Shown here piece after piece: positions 1 through 10,090 of a DNA stretch of 64,000 nucleotides. The stretch covers positions 1 through 64,000 of the forward strand of contig CAJNDS010000175.1 in assembly GCA_905221605.1 (NCBI GenBank), written 5' to 3'. How positions within the stretch are numbered: the stretch's first letter is position 1; the number at the start of each line of letters is the position of its first letter. The DNA is from Symbiodinium natans. Taxonomy: Eukaryota > Sar > Dinophyceae > Suessiales > Symbiodiniaceae. Made by a program: the position numbers and the translations under genes. The notes beneath the pieces are model-generated. The model searched no databases, had not been told where the DNA came from, and worked only from the letters and a program-made list of their open reading frames with translations.

Positions 1-268
<268 letters not shown>

Positions 269-284
269 ACTTTTACACTAACAC

Positions 285-360
285 ACACTTTTTGTTTTAG
301 TGCTCCACATATTCATGTAGTTGGAGATCTGCTGGAGAAGGACATGCCAAGCAAGCTGCT
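285..360 (+). repeat. Left copy of a ~75-bp direct repeat
   Basis: The stretch starting ACACACTTTTTGTTTTAG and running through GGAGATCTGCTGGAGAAGG recurs in the same orientation at about 5155-5232. It lies just outside the inverted arms described below. The following 180 bases (361-540) show nothing I recognise. Confidence 0.9.
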
Positions 361-540
361 TGCCCACCACCACCCATATCTGCACTAGCAACAATTTTCC
401 TTCTTTCGGTCAATTTTCATTTTCAAAAACGAGTCCAGTACTATTGGCCACTACCTCCAGTCTCTTGGATTGGAGAGCTTTCGGGCATCCAGATCCTTGA
501 GTTTCAGCGGCTTCACCTCATATACCATTTCACATAGCAC

Positions 541-812
541 GTAACCCTGAACCTTACACATGAGCAACCACGTCTTCCAGTAGCAGAACATCCACCACAT
601 CAACCTCTTCGACTTCCAGTTCGTCTACGTCACCTTCACAAACGTCAACTTCTTCGGCCACAGGGTTTGGGGTTTGGGGCAGGGTTCACATCTTCGACCT
701 CGACGTCACCGAACACCAGCTCATCAAGCTCGACGTCGTCGAATTTTACGTCTACAAACAGTATCAGCGCCAGCGCAACCCTGAACCCCAAACCCCAAGA
801 CGACGCCCCGAA
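541..812 (-). repeat. Inverted, diverged copy of the Asp/Val/Glu-coding block
   Basis: Read on the minus strand this matches the blocks at 2622-2888 and 4166-4434, including the phrase DELVxxDVEVEDxNP followed by a telomere-like CCCTAAA-type stretch. It is therefore an inverted relative of material inside the tandem array. No intact gene is visible. Confidence 0.7.
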
Positions 813-814
813 AC

Positions 815-1535
815 ATGCGGGCTCGTGAACAAACAGAAAATCAGCAGGGGGCCGAGAAGAGTGTGGACTGGGGTGTGGGGGTCCTCGGCCAACGAAGACG
901 CCCTCACACCCTACCCACACTCTGTGTAAACGTACCTGCGCTTCAACATTTCTTTTTTCGTTTTGGGTGACAACGCAGCTTTTCCAACATTATTTTGCAT
1001 GAAGCATGGATGAATTCTGTGAGTTGACGTTTGACACTTGGCGGAACTTGGAGGCAATCCGACTGCTCAACACCTTGCAGACGTTAACGTTCAGCGCAGA
1101 GTTCTATCAGAGCTTGGAGGGGTCCAGCTGCCCAGCAACTTGCAGACGTGGACGTTTGGCGTGCGGTTTTGCGTCTTTTCAACCATTGGAGGAGATTTAG
1201 CTGCCCAATGCCCTGCCGACGCTGAAGTTCGGTGCAAAGTTCAACCAGAGCTTGGCGGAGATCCAGCTGCCCAACACCTCGCAGACCTGGAGCATGTGAC
1301 ATCTGAGCGTGATGAGCAGAGTCGTGTGAGCATGAAGTGTGGAGCATCAGAGCATGAACTGTGGAGCATCCGAGAGTGATTTGCACAGTTGTGTCGAAGA
1401 GCGAAGCAGAGTTTTGGGACATCGTCATCGAGTTCGAACATGTGTGTTCACGTGTACGTGCTTATGATGGGACACTTCACACAAAGTCTCATTCGTGACC
1501 CTTCCACTTTATCATCTTGGACGTTCGGGCCATTC
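815..1535 (+). repeat. Left arm of a ~0.72-kb inverted repeat
   Basis: The arm is the reverse complement of about 5235-5992, with small indels. Shared landmarks are the GTGTGGACTGGGGTGTGGGG segment, the GCATGAAGCATGGATGAATT segment, and the GTGTTCACGTGTACGTGC segment. The arm contains the decayed FNIP-like coding fragment at 1006-1290. Confidence 0.92.
1006..1290 (+). pseudogene. FNIP/leucine-rich-like repeat protein fragment (left arm)
   Basis: Across shifting plus-strand frames the DNA encodes repeated units of about 22-24 residues of the type LPNxLQTLTFSAEFYQSLEG and LPNALPTLKFGAKFNQSLAE. This alternation of LPxxLQxLxFG and FNQSLE resembles FNIP repeats known from Dictyostelium and a repeat type that I recall as abundant in Symbiodinium proteins. 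At least two frame changes and several stops interrupt it, so it cannot give a full repeat protein. The mirror copy in the right arm carries the same pattern. The assignment to a leucine-rich-like solenoid is from the family pattern; loss of function is inferred from the frame breaks. Confidence 0.65.
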
Positions 1536-1680
1536 TCCAAGCTCTGGCTGTAAGCGTTGGGGTGGGGTTGAGGGTTAAGGGCAGGGTTTGCCGTGCTTGG
1601 GCAGTGATGTGCTGGACGTGGAGGTGCTGGACGTTGAGGTGCTGGACGTCCTGCTTGTTGACGTAGAACACCTCCAGGGC
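1536..1680. repeat. Entry segment of the tandem array
   Basis: This contains the GTGCTGGACGT / GAGGTGCTGGACGT short repeats also found in the longer units near 2815-2880 and 4360-4430, next to a GGGTTGAGGGTTAAGGG telomere-like stretch. It looks like a truncated long-type unit. Confidence 0.7.
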
Positions 1681-2621
1681 TCATGGACTGCAGGCTGTCA
1701 GACAATGTGACATTCCGGAAGCGCTGGCTGCAAGCAAACCCGAAGCTCAAGGACTGCAAGCTGCCGGGTGGCCACACATTGTTTACAAGCTCAAGGACTG
1801 CGAGCTTCCGGGCAAGGCCACATTGTCCACGCTTTGGTTGAAGTCACCTGCAAGAGTCTGCTCGTTCGAGGTGCTCGAGGCGCTCGACGTGCTGTTAGGG
1901 TTTAGGGTTGAGGGTTTTGAGGAGGGTTTGCCGGTGCTGCTTGTGGACGTAGAAGTCTAGCTTGATGGCCTCCACGGCTCATGGATGCAGGCTGTCAGGC
2001 AACGTGACATTCTGGAAGCGCTGGCTGCAAGCGAACCTCGAAGCTCAGGGACTGCAAGCTGCCGGGTGGCCCCACATTGTTCATTCTGGTTGGAAGCATA
2101 GCCGAAGCTCAAGGACTGCGAGCTTTCCGGCAAGGCCACATTGTCCACGCTTTAGTTGAAGTCACCTGCGAGGGTCTGCTCGTTCGAGGTGCTCGAGGCG
2201 TTCGATGTGCTGTTAGGGTTTAGGGTTGAGGGTAAAGGGCCAAGGTTTGCCGGTGCTGCTTGTGGACGTAGAAGTCGACGATGTCTAGCTTGATGAGCCT
2301 CCAGGGCTCAAGGACTGCAGGTTGTCAGTCACGTTGCCATTCTGGAAGCGCTGGCTGCAAGCGAACCCGAAGCTCAAGAAGCAAGCTGCCGGGTGGCCCC
2401 ACATTGTTCATGCTCTGGTTGGAAGCATAGCTGAAGCTCAAGGACTGCGAGCTTCCGGGCAAGGCCACATTGTCCACGCTTTGGTTGAAGTCACCTGCGA
2501 GGGTCTGCTCGTTCGAGGTGCTCGAGGCGCTCGACGTGCCGTTAGGGTTTAGGGTTGAGGGTTTAAGGCTAGGGTTTGCCGGTGCTGCTTGTGGACGTAG
2601 AAGTCGACGATGTCTAGCTTC

Positions 2622-2888
2622 ATGAGCTGGTGCTCGATGACGTCGAGGTCGAGGATATAAACCCGAAACCCTAAACCCTAAACCCTCCGCTGGATGACGT
2701 AGATGTGGCTGAGGTAGAAGTTGATGAAGTTAACGTGAACGAACTGGACGTCGAAGAGGTCGATGTAGTGGATGTTGTACTGCTACTGGAAGACATGGTC
2801 GCGTTGGACGGTGAGGTGCTGGACGTGAAGGCGCTGGACGTTGAGGTGCTGGACGTCCTGCTTGTTGACGTAGAACACCTCCACGGCT
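2622..2888 (+). repeat. Extra block in long array unit (first copy)
   Basis: This begins CATGAGCTGGTGCTCGATGA, contains CCCTAAA repeats, and on the plus strand reads as Asp/Val/Glu/Leu-rich text (VNELDVEEVDV, EVLDVKALDVEVLDV). It recurs nearly unchanged at 4166-4434 and in inverted form at 541-812. The acidic reading may be only the antisense of low-complexity DNA. Confidence 0.85.
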
Positions 2889-3828
2889 CAAGGACTGCAG
2901 GCTGTCAGGCAACGTGACATTCTGGAAGTGCTGGCTGCAAGCGAACCCGAAGCACAAGGACTGCAAGCTGCCGTGTAGCCCCGCATTGTTCACGCTCTGG
3001 TTGGAAGCATATCCGAAGCTCAAGGACTGCGAGCTTCCGGGTAGGCCACATTGTCCACGCTTTGGTTGAAGTCACCTGCGAGGGTCTGCTCATTCGAGGT
3101 GCTCGAGGCGCTCGACGTGCGGTTAGGGTTTAGGGTTGAGGGTAAAGGGCCAAGGTTTGCCGGTGCTGCTTGTGGACGTAGAAGTCGACGATGTCTAGCT
3201 GGATGAGCCTCCAGGGCTCAAGGACTGCAGGCTGTCATGCAACGTGACATTCTGGAAGCGCTGGTTGCAAGCGAACCCGAAGCTCAAGGAGCAAGCTGCC
3301 GGGTGGCCCCACATTGTTCATGCTCTGGTTGGAAGCATAGCCGAAGCTCAAGGACTGCGAGCTTCCGGGCAAGGCCACATTGTCCACGCTTTGGTTGAAG
3401 TCACCTGCGAGGGTCTGCTCGTTCGAGGTGCTCGAGGCGCTCGACGTGCTGTTAGGGTTTAGGGTTGAGGGTTTAGGGCTAGGGTTTGCCGGTGCTGCTT
3501 GTGGACGTAGAAGTCGACGATGTCTAGCTGGATGAGCCTCCGGGGCTCATGGACTGCAGGCTGTCAGGCAACGTGACATTCTGGAAGCGCTGGCTGCAAG
3601 CGAACCCCCGAAGCTCAAGGACTGCAAGCTGCCGGGTGGCCCCACATTGTTCACGCTCTGGTTGGAAGCTGCGAGCTTCCGGGCAAGGCCACATTGTCCA
3701 CGCTTTAGTTGAAGTCACCTGTGAGGGTCTGCTCGTTCGAGGTGCTCGACGTGCTGTTAGGGTTTAGGGTTGAGGGTTTAGGGCTAGGGTTTGCCGGTGC
3801 TGCTTGTGGACGTAGAAGTCGACGATGT

Positions 3829-4023
3829 CTAGCTTGATGAGCCTCCAGGGCTCATGGACTGCAGGCTGTCAGGCAACGTGACATTCTGGAAGCGCTGGCT
3901 GCAAGCGAACCCGAAGCTCAAGGACTGCAAGCTGCCGGGCGGCCCCACATTGTTCATGCTCTGGTTGGAAGCATTGCCGAAGCTCAAGGACTGCGAGCTT
4001 CCGGGCAAGGCCACGTTGTCCAC
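3829..4023 (-). pseudogene. Best-preserved FNIP-like unit of the array
   Basis: A 64-residue open stretch on the minus strand shows three successive repeats in one frame: VALPGSSQSLSFGNASNQS, then VGPPGSLQSLSFGFACSQR, then VTLPDSLQSM. Neighbouring units have the same text in broken frames, so this unit shows what the array descended from. There is no start-to-stop gene and no sign of an exon boundary. Function is not expected; ancestry from a FNIP/leucine-rich-like gene is the supported statement. Confidence 0.6.
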
Positions 4024-4165
4024 GCTTTGGTTGAAGTCACCTGCGAGGGTCTGCTCGTTCGAGGTGCTCGAGGCGCTCGACGTGCTGTTAGGGTTTAGGG
4101 TTAAGGGTTTAGGGCTAGGATTTGCCGGTGCTGCTTGTGGACGCAGAAGTCGACGATGTCTAGCT

Positions 4166-4434
4166 TCATGAGCTGGTGCTCGATGACGTCGAGGTCGAGG
4201 ATTTAAACCCGAAACCCTAAACCCTAAACCCTCCGCTGGATGACGTAGATGTGGCTGAAGTAGACGTTGATGAAGTTAACGTGAACGAACTGGACGTCGA
4301 AGAGGTCGATGTAGTGGATGTTGTACTGCTACTGGAAGACATGGTCGCGTTGGACGGTGAGGTGCTGGACGTGAAGGTGCTGGACGTTGAGGTGCTGGAC
4401 GTCCTGCTTGTTGACGTAGAACACCTCCACGGCT
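4166..4434 (+). repeat. Extra block in long array unit (second copy)
   Basis: This is a near-identical copy of 2622-2888, offset by about 1545 bases. Together with matching flanks it shows a higher-order repeat of about 1.55 kb. Confidence 0.88.
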
Positions 4435-4740
4435 CAAGGACTGCAGGCTGTCAGGCAACGTGACATTCTGGAAGTGCTGGCTGCAAGCGAACCCGAAGCA
4501 CAAGGACTGCAAGCTGCCGTGTAGCCCCACATTGTTCACGCTCTGGTTGGACGCATATCCGAAGCTCAAGGACTACGAGCTTCCGGGAAAGGCCACGTTG
4601 TCCACGCTTTGGTTGAAGTCACCTGCGAGGGTCTGCTCATTCGAGGTGCTCGAGGCGCTCGACGTGCAGTTAGGGTTTAGGGTTGAGGGTAAAGGGCTGG
4701 GGTTTGCCGGTGCTGCTTGTGGACGTAGAAGTTGACGATG

Positions 4741-5154
4741 TCCAGCCCTTCAACTCAAAGGTCATGAACTGCGAAGTGTTGATCATCTGGATCCACTTTC
4801 AAACGCTGGTTGAATGCTGCGTTAAACGTAACCAAACTGTTGCAGCCGCAAAAAACAAACAAAAAAGAAAACGTTGCCAATCACGCCGGGTGCTGGTTCA
4901 CGACTAACAATCGAGGAACATACGGCACGCCGGCCGTCTTGCTGAGCATCGTTGGCACCCACATTAATGGGCCCGGCATGTTACTAGAGCAAGGAAAACG
5001 ATAGGACTTTTCATTCTCACTCGCCAGGTGAGCTCACATTTTTGGATTATCCTATGCGTCCGCACCGAAGTGAAGACTAACGTAGGCAGCATGAACGCGT
5101 AGGAGCGAGGCTCCACCTACACCCGCGGCCCAAGGCAAGGGCGGGCTGGCTGTA
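4741..5154. other. Spacer with no recognised feature
   Basis: Apart from short A-rich text at 4850-4870 I see no gene, repeat family or RNA here. It separates the tandem array from the right-hand direct repeat. Confidence 0.5.
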
Positions 5155-5232
5155 TAACACACTTTTTGTTTTAGTGCTCCACATATTCATGTAGTTGGAG
5201 ATCTGCTGGAGAAGGACATGCTCAAGCAAGCT
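5155..5232 (+). repeat. Right copy of the ~75-bp direct repeat
   Basis: Same sequence and orientation as 285-360, sitting immediately before the right inverted arm. Confidence 0.9.
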
Positions 5233-5234
5233 GC

Positions 5235-5992
5235 CGAGGCGAACGTCCAAGATGATGAAGTAGAAGGGTCACGAATGAGACTTTATATGAAGTATCCTAT
5301 CATAAGCACGTACACGTGAACACACATGTTCGAACTCGATGACGATGTCCCAAAACTCTGCTCATCGCTCTTCGACACAACTGTGCTTATCACTCTCGGA
5401 TGCTCCACAGTTCATGCTCTGATGCTCCACACTTCATGCTCACACGACTCTGCTCATCACGCTCAGATGTCACATGCTCCAGGTCTGCGAGGTGTTGGGC
5501 AGCTGGATCTCCGCCAAGCTCTGGTTGAACTTTGCACCGAACTTCAGCGTCGGCAGGGCGTTGGGCAGCTAAATCTCCTCCAAGCTCTGGTTGGAAAGAC
5601 GCAAAACCGCACGCCAAACGTCCACGTCTGCAAGTTGCTGGGCAGCTGGACCCCTTCCAAGCTCTGATGGAACTCTGCGCTGAACGTTAACGTCTGCAAG
5701 GTGTTGGGCAGTCGGATTGCCTCCAAGTTCTGGCGGAACTCCGTGTCAAACGTCAACTCACAGAATTCATCCATGCTTCATGCAAAATCATGTTGGAAAA
5801 GCTGCGTTGTCACCAAAAGTGTTCACCCATGCATCATGCAAAACGAAAAAAGAAATGTTGAAGCGCAGGTACGTTTACACAGAGTGTGGGTGGGGTGTGG
5901 GGGCGTCTTCGTTGGCCGAGGACCCCCACACCCCAGTCCACACTCTCCTCGGCCCCCTGCTGATTTTCTGTTTGTTCACGAGCCCGCATGTA
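5235..5992 (-). repeat. Right arm of the ~0.72-kb inverted repeat
   Basis: Reverse complement of the left arm at 815-1535. It has an extra ~30-base segment near 5818-5845 compared with the left arm, where CATGCTTCATGCAAAA-type text occurs twice. Confidence 0.92.
5390..5774 (-). pseudogene. FNIP/leucine-rich-like repeat fragment (right arm)
   Basis: The minus strand encodes LPNTLQTLTFSAEFHQSLEG, then LPSNLQTWTFG, and after a frame change LPNALPTLKFGAKFNQSLAE and LPNTSQTW. These are the same units as in the left arm but slightly better preserved. The fragment has the same orientation as the tandem array between the arms, so right arm and array may be the older arrangement and the left arm the inverted duplicate. 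Confidence 0.65.
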
Positions 5993-6004
5993 CAGCGGTG
6001 TGCC

Positions 6005-6536
6005 ACACACACACACACAGAGACACAGACAGAGACACAGACAGAGACACAGACAGAGACACAGACAGAGACACAGACAGAGACACAGACAGAGACACAG
6101 ACAGAGACACAGACAGAGACACAGACAGACACACAGACAGAGACACAGACAGAGACACAGACAGAGACACAGACAGAGACACAGACAGAGACACAGACAG
6201 AGACACAGACAGAGACACAGACAGAGACACAGACAGAGACACAGACAGAGACACAGACAGAGACACAGACAGAGACACAGACACAGACACAGACACAGAC
6301 ACAGACACAGACACAGACACAGACACAGACACAGACACAGACACAGACACAGACACAGACAGAGACACAGACACAGACACAGACACAGACACAGACACAG
6401 ACACAGACACAGACACAGACACAGACACAGACACAGACACAGACACAGACCCAGACACAGACACACCACACCCGGGACACCACACACCACGGACCACACA
6501 CACACACACACACACAGGACACACGCACAGGACACA

Positions 6537-6573
<37 letters not shown>

Positions 6574-6760
6574 CAGAGACACACGGACACACGGACACAC
6601 GGACACACGGACACACGGACACACGGACACACGGACACACGGACACACGGACACACGGACACACGGACACACGGACACACGGACACACACACGGAGACAC
6701 ACACACACACAGACACACACACACACACACACACACACACATTCACACTCACACTCACCC
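6005..6760. repeat. Compound microsatellite (ACAGACAGAG)n-(ACAGAC)n-(AC)n-(GGACACAC)n-(AC)n
   Basis: A decamer ladder ACAGACAGAG runs from about 6015 to 6275 and gives way to the hexamer ACAGAC to about 6460. An AC-rich linker follows, then the octamer GGACACAC from about 6580 to 6690, and finally plain AC. Long open frames across it in all phases are artefacts of the period. Confidence 0.97.
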
Positions 6761-6831
6761 ACGCACTCACTCGCGCACCTCTCTACTCTTTCTCAATAGA
6801 TAAATTTGCATGTGGGGTGATCCGGTCCTTT

Positions 6832-8455
6832 ATTAGGGTTTAGGGCTGAGGGTGTTTTTTTGGGGATAGGGTTTAGGGGGTTTTCAGGGTTTATGGCTTC
6901 GGGCTTAGGCTTTTTGGGTTCAGAGTTTGGGTTTTTTTAAAGGTTTTTCGGCTTTGGCTCTAGGGCCTAGGGGGTTGTCGGCTTTAGGGGATTTAGGGTT
7001 CAGGGTGATGCCCGGGTTGAAGAATCTCACAGTCGATAAGCCGGAGGGCTTTGCGGGCAGGTTGGCTGGTTACTTTCAGGACGAAACTTCGCGCGCCAAA
7101 CTAGTTTCTCCCTTGAAAGGAAAACGGCTTTGTTGCCGCTGGTGGGCCCACTTTTTGGCCTTACTGCTGTTCCTTGGTTCAAGACTTAGCTGGGCCTACG
7201 TGAGGATTTGGGCATCCCTGAAGGCGAGGATTTTCCGTTGCTGCCGAGCCATGGGCAAGAAGGCGCGTGGTCTCCTGTTCCGCCCTCAACTGCAACCACG
7301 ATGGCCGCCGCCTGGCTCCAAGGAATCTTGATCACGCGACGCTTCCCTGAGGCCCGAAAGCTTGGAACGCTGATGCGCAGCTGTAAATGCACGTGTTTTC
7401 GTACTGCGCAAGTTTGGTGTTGAGGCTGTGCACCGTCGTGTGTTGGGGTGTCACAAGGCTCCCCAGGATGCAATGTCTCTCTCCAGCCCTTCGCTCACTT
7501 GAGTCTGTCATTAATGACACTTGGATGTTGCATGCTCAGGATTTCCCGAACCAACCACTGAGGGAACCTGGGCCTGAGCTCGATGTGGAACCTTCTGAAT
7601 TTTGAGGTTTCGTTGGATGAAGAGGTTCCCGACTTGAGGGTGGAGGAGGCTGCCGCTGATGAGCTCGTGCCGCCCTGGTCGGAGCTCGTGGTTCAGGATC
7701 CTGACGCACAGACTTACGTCAGGCACATAGCCTCGCGGAAGCTGCGTCGCCTTGAGTCGTCTTAAGTGCGGTAAGGCCCGGTAAGGCTTGTGAGAGGCTC
7801 GACGAGAAGCCGATGTTCATCGCTGATATGTGCCTGAACTGTTTCAAGTAAGCCAGAGCAGGGGCATGTCTCGCTTCGCTCGCAGGCGGTGAAAGTGGAG
7901 GCCGATGTCTCCACCGACTTTTTGCTCAAGCATGCGTTTACGGCCCTCGACCAGGCTGGCGTCTTGTCTTTCTTTGAGCGTGAGCGTTGGTCCGAGACTT
8001 TGTCTCAGGCACGTTTCTAGACATCTACGGCTTTTGGATAGAGGCCTATGATCCGAGCCCCTTGATTCTTTACAGACCTTTATAAACAGGTCCCTTTTCT
8101 TTCTTCGCCATAGACCTCTATGCATAGACCCTATCCCTACCTACACCACCACCTTCGTTTGCCCCCCCTCCAGACAGACGTTACCCTATAGAGTTTAGGG
8201 CTCAGGGGTTTTTAGGGTTTAGGGTTCAGGGGGCGTTTAGGGTATAGGGTTGTTTTAGGGTTTTGGGTTTAGGTTTAGGGGTCACTCGGGCTTGGGGTCT
8301 AGGGGTTTTCAGGGTTTAGGGTTTAGGGGTTTTTAGGGTTAAGGGCTCGAGTTTTGTAGTGTTAAGGGCTTTTTTAGATTCTCGGGTTTAAGCCCTAAGG
8401 ATTTGTCGGGTTTAGGGATTGTGGTTAGGGTTTAGGGTTTTTAGGATCTATATAG
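6832..8455 (+). repeat. Segmental duplication unit, copy 1
   Basis: This is the first of three direct copies. The common landmark ATGCCCGGGTTGAAGAATCT lies at about 7007, 8638 and 10094. The unit opens in TTTAGGG-like DNA and ends near the GCATAGACC...CTACCTACACCACC text at 8125-8160, followed by a new TTTAGGG-like stretch. Confidence 0.9.
7007..8022 (+). pseudogene. Degenerate tyrosine recombinase (DIRS/Crypton-like), copy 1
   Basis: Spread over three frames are PLVGPLFGLTAVPWFKTWLG, then GVEAVHRRVLGCHKAPQ followed by an ALRSLESVI segment, then an acidic and Arg-rich tail. I recall dinoflagellate tyrosine-recombinase proteins with ARKLGxHSxKAT, LGYH and YSRDAL signatures. Here LGCH and the ALRSLESVI context remain, while the first Arg/His box and the tyrosine box appear lost or frameshifted. 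A further segment (7853-8020) reads in one frame as SLRSQAVKVEADVSTDFLLK and ends at a stop near 8020. In tyrosine recombinases this domain cuts and joins DNA; this copy has stops and shifts and should be inactive. Confidence 0.5.
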
Positions 8456-8640
8456 GTGTTTTTTAGGGTTTAGGGCTGAGGGTGTTTTTTTGGGTTTAGG
8501 GTTTAGGGGGTTTTCAGGGTTTATGGCTTCGGGCTTAGGCTTTTTGGGTTCAGAGTTTGGTTTTTTTTAAAGGTTTTTCGGATTTGGCTCTAGGGCCTAG
8601 GGGGTTGTCGGCTTTAGGGGGTTTAGGGTTCAGGGTGATG
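8160..8640 (+). repeat. Degenerate TTTAGGG-rich spacer 1
   Basis: Many near-copies of TTTAGGG, GTTTAGGG and TTTTTAGGG fill the gap between recombinase copies 1 and 2. None is a long perfect array, so this is telomere-like rather than telomeric. Confidence 0.9.
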
Positions 8641-9465
8641 CCCGGGTTGAAGAATCTCACAGTCGATAAGCCGGAGGGCTTTGCGGGCAGGTTGGCTGGT
8701 TACTTTCAGGACGAAACTTCGCGTGCCAAACTAGTTTCTCCCTTGAAAGGAAAACGGCTTTGTTGCCGCTGGTGGGCCCACTTTTTGGCCTTACTGCTGT
8801 TCCTTGGTTCAAGACTTGGCTGGGCCTACGTGAGGATTTGGGCATCCCTGAAGGTGAGGATTTTCCGTTGCTGCCGAGCCATGGGCAAGAAGGGGCGTGG
8901 TCTCCTGTTCCGCCCTCAACCGCAACCACGATGGCTGCCGGGCTCCAAGGAATCTTGATCACGCGACGCTTCCCTGAGGCCCGAAAGCTTGGAACGCTGA
9001 CGCGCAGCTGTAAATGCACGTGTTCTCGTACTGCGCAAGTTTTGTGTGCAGGCTGTGCACCGTCGTGTGTTGTGTCACAAGGCTCCCCAGGATGCAATGT
9101 CTCTCCAGCCCTTCGCTCACTTGAGTCTGTCATTAAGGACGCTTGGATGTTGCATGCTCAGGATTTCCCGAACCAACCACTGAGGGAACCTGGGCCTGAG
9201 CTCGATGTGGAACCTTCTGAATTTTGAGGTTTCGTTGGATGAAGAGGTTCCCGACTTGAGGGTGGAGGAGGCTGCCGCTGATGAGCTCGTGCCGCCCGCC
9301 AGAGCAGGGGCATGTCTCGCTTCGCTCGCAGGCGGTGAAAGTGGAGGCCGATGTCTCCACCGACTTTTTGCTCAAGCATGCGTTTACGGCCCTCGACCAG
9401 GCTGGCGTCTTGTCTTTCTTTGAGCGTGAGCGTTGGTCCGAGACTTTGTCTCAGGCACGTTTCTA
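8638..9465 (+). pseudogene. Degenerate tyrosine recombinase, copy 2
   Basis: This is the same unit as copy 1. One frame stays open from about 8760 to 9227 and carries PLVGPLFGLTAVPWFKTWLG and GIPEGEDFPLLPSHGQEGAW. Relative to copy 1 about 160 bases are missing near 9297, which fuses the end of the recombinase text directly to the SLRSQAVKVEADV segment (9281-9466). As in copy 1 the catalytic boxes cannot all be found in one frame. Confidence 0.5.
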
Positions 9466-9659
9466 GACATCTACGGCTTTTGGATAGAGGCCTATGATCC
9501 GAGCCCCTTGATTCCTCAGTGGAACCCGGTGTAGCTGTTTCTTTACAGACCTTTATAAACAGGTCCCTTTTCTTTCTTCGCCATAGACCTCTATGCATAG
9601 ACCCTATCCCTACCTACACCACCAACTTCGTTTGCCCACCCTCCAGACAGACCTTACCC

Positions 9660-10090
9660 TCAAACCCAGAAGACCCCTTTTGGTTTATATAGAGTTTAGG
9701 GTCTAGGGTTTAGGGTTCAGGGGTTTTTAGGGTTTAGGGTTCAGGGGGCATTTAGGGTATAGGGTTTTTTTAGGGTTTTGGGTTTAGGTTTAGGGGTCAC
9801 TCGGGCTTGGGGTCGAGGGGTTGTCTTTTTAGATTCTCGGGTTTAAGCCCTAAGGATTTCTCGGGTTTAGGGATTATGGGTTGTTAGCGTTTAGGGTTTA
9901 GGGTGTTTAGGATCTAGGTGTTTTTTAGGGTTTAGGGCTTAGGGTGTTTTTTGGGTTTAGGGTTTAGGGGGTTTTCAGGGTTTATGGCTTCGGGCTTAGG
10001 CTTTTTGGGTTCAGAGTTTGGTTTTTTTTTAAAGGTTTTTCGGTTTTGGCTCTTGGGGGTTGTCGGCTTTAGGGGGTTTTAGGGTTCAGG
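9660..10090 (+). repeat. Degenerate TTTAGGG-rich spacer 2
   Basis: This has the same composition and order of phrases as spacer 1 (GTCACTCGGGCTTGGGGTC, TTCTCGGGTTTAAGCCCTAA), so the spacer was duplicated with the unit. Confidence 0.9.

Larger units (their letters stand above)
1681..4740 (-). repeat. ~300-bp tandem array of FNIP-like coding units with telomere-like spacers
   Basis: Eight units start with TCA(A/T)GGACTGCAGGCTGTCA at about 1681, 1979, 2308, 2888, 3218, 3547, 3852 and 4434. Spacings are about 298, 329, 580, 330, 329, 305 and 582 bases. On the minus strand each unit encodes up to three FNIP-like repeats (LPGSxQSLSFG, FACSQRFQNVTLPDSLQSM), often frameshifted between repeats. Each unit then carries a short tract of GTTAGGGTTTAGGG type followed by GCCGGTGCTGCTTGTGGACG. 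The two long steps contain an extra block of about 265 bp. The pattern is tandem amplification of a fragment joining FNIP coding DNA to telomere-like DNA, not a working gene. Confidence 0.88.

Noticed and set aside
5701-6843. Open frames of 260-380 codons on both strands rich in Asp-Thr, Gln-Thr, Cys-Val or His-Arg
   Set aside because: They are translations of the GACA/CA microsatellite, whose period leaves all frames free of stops.
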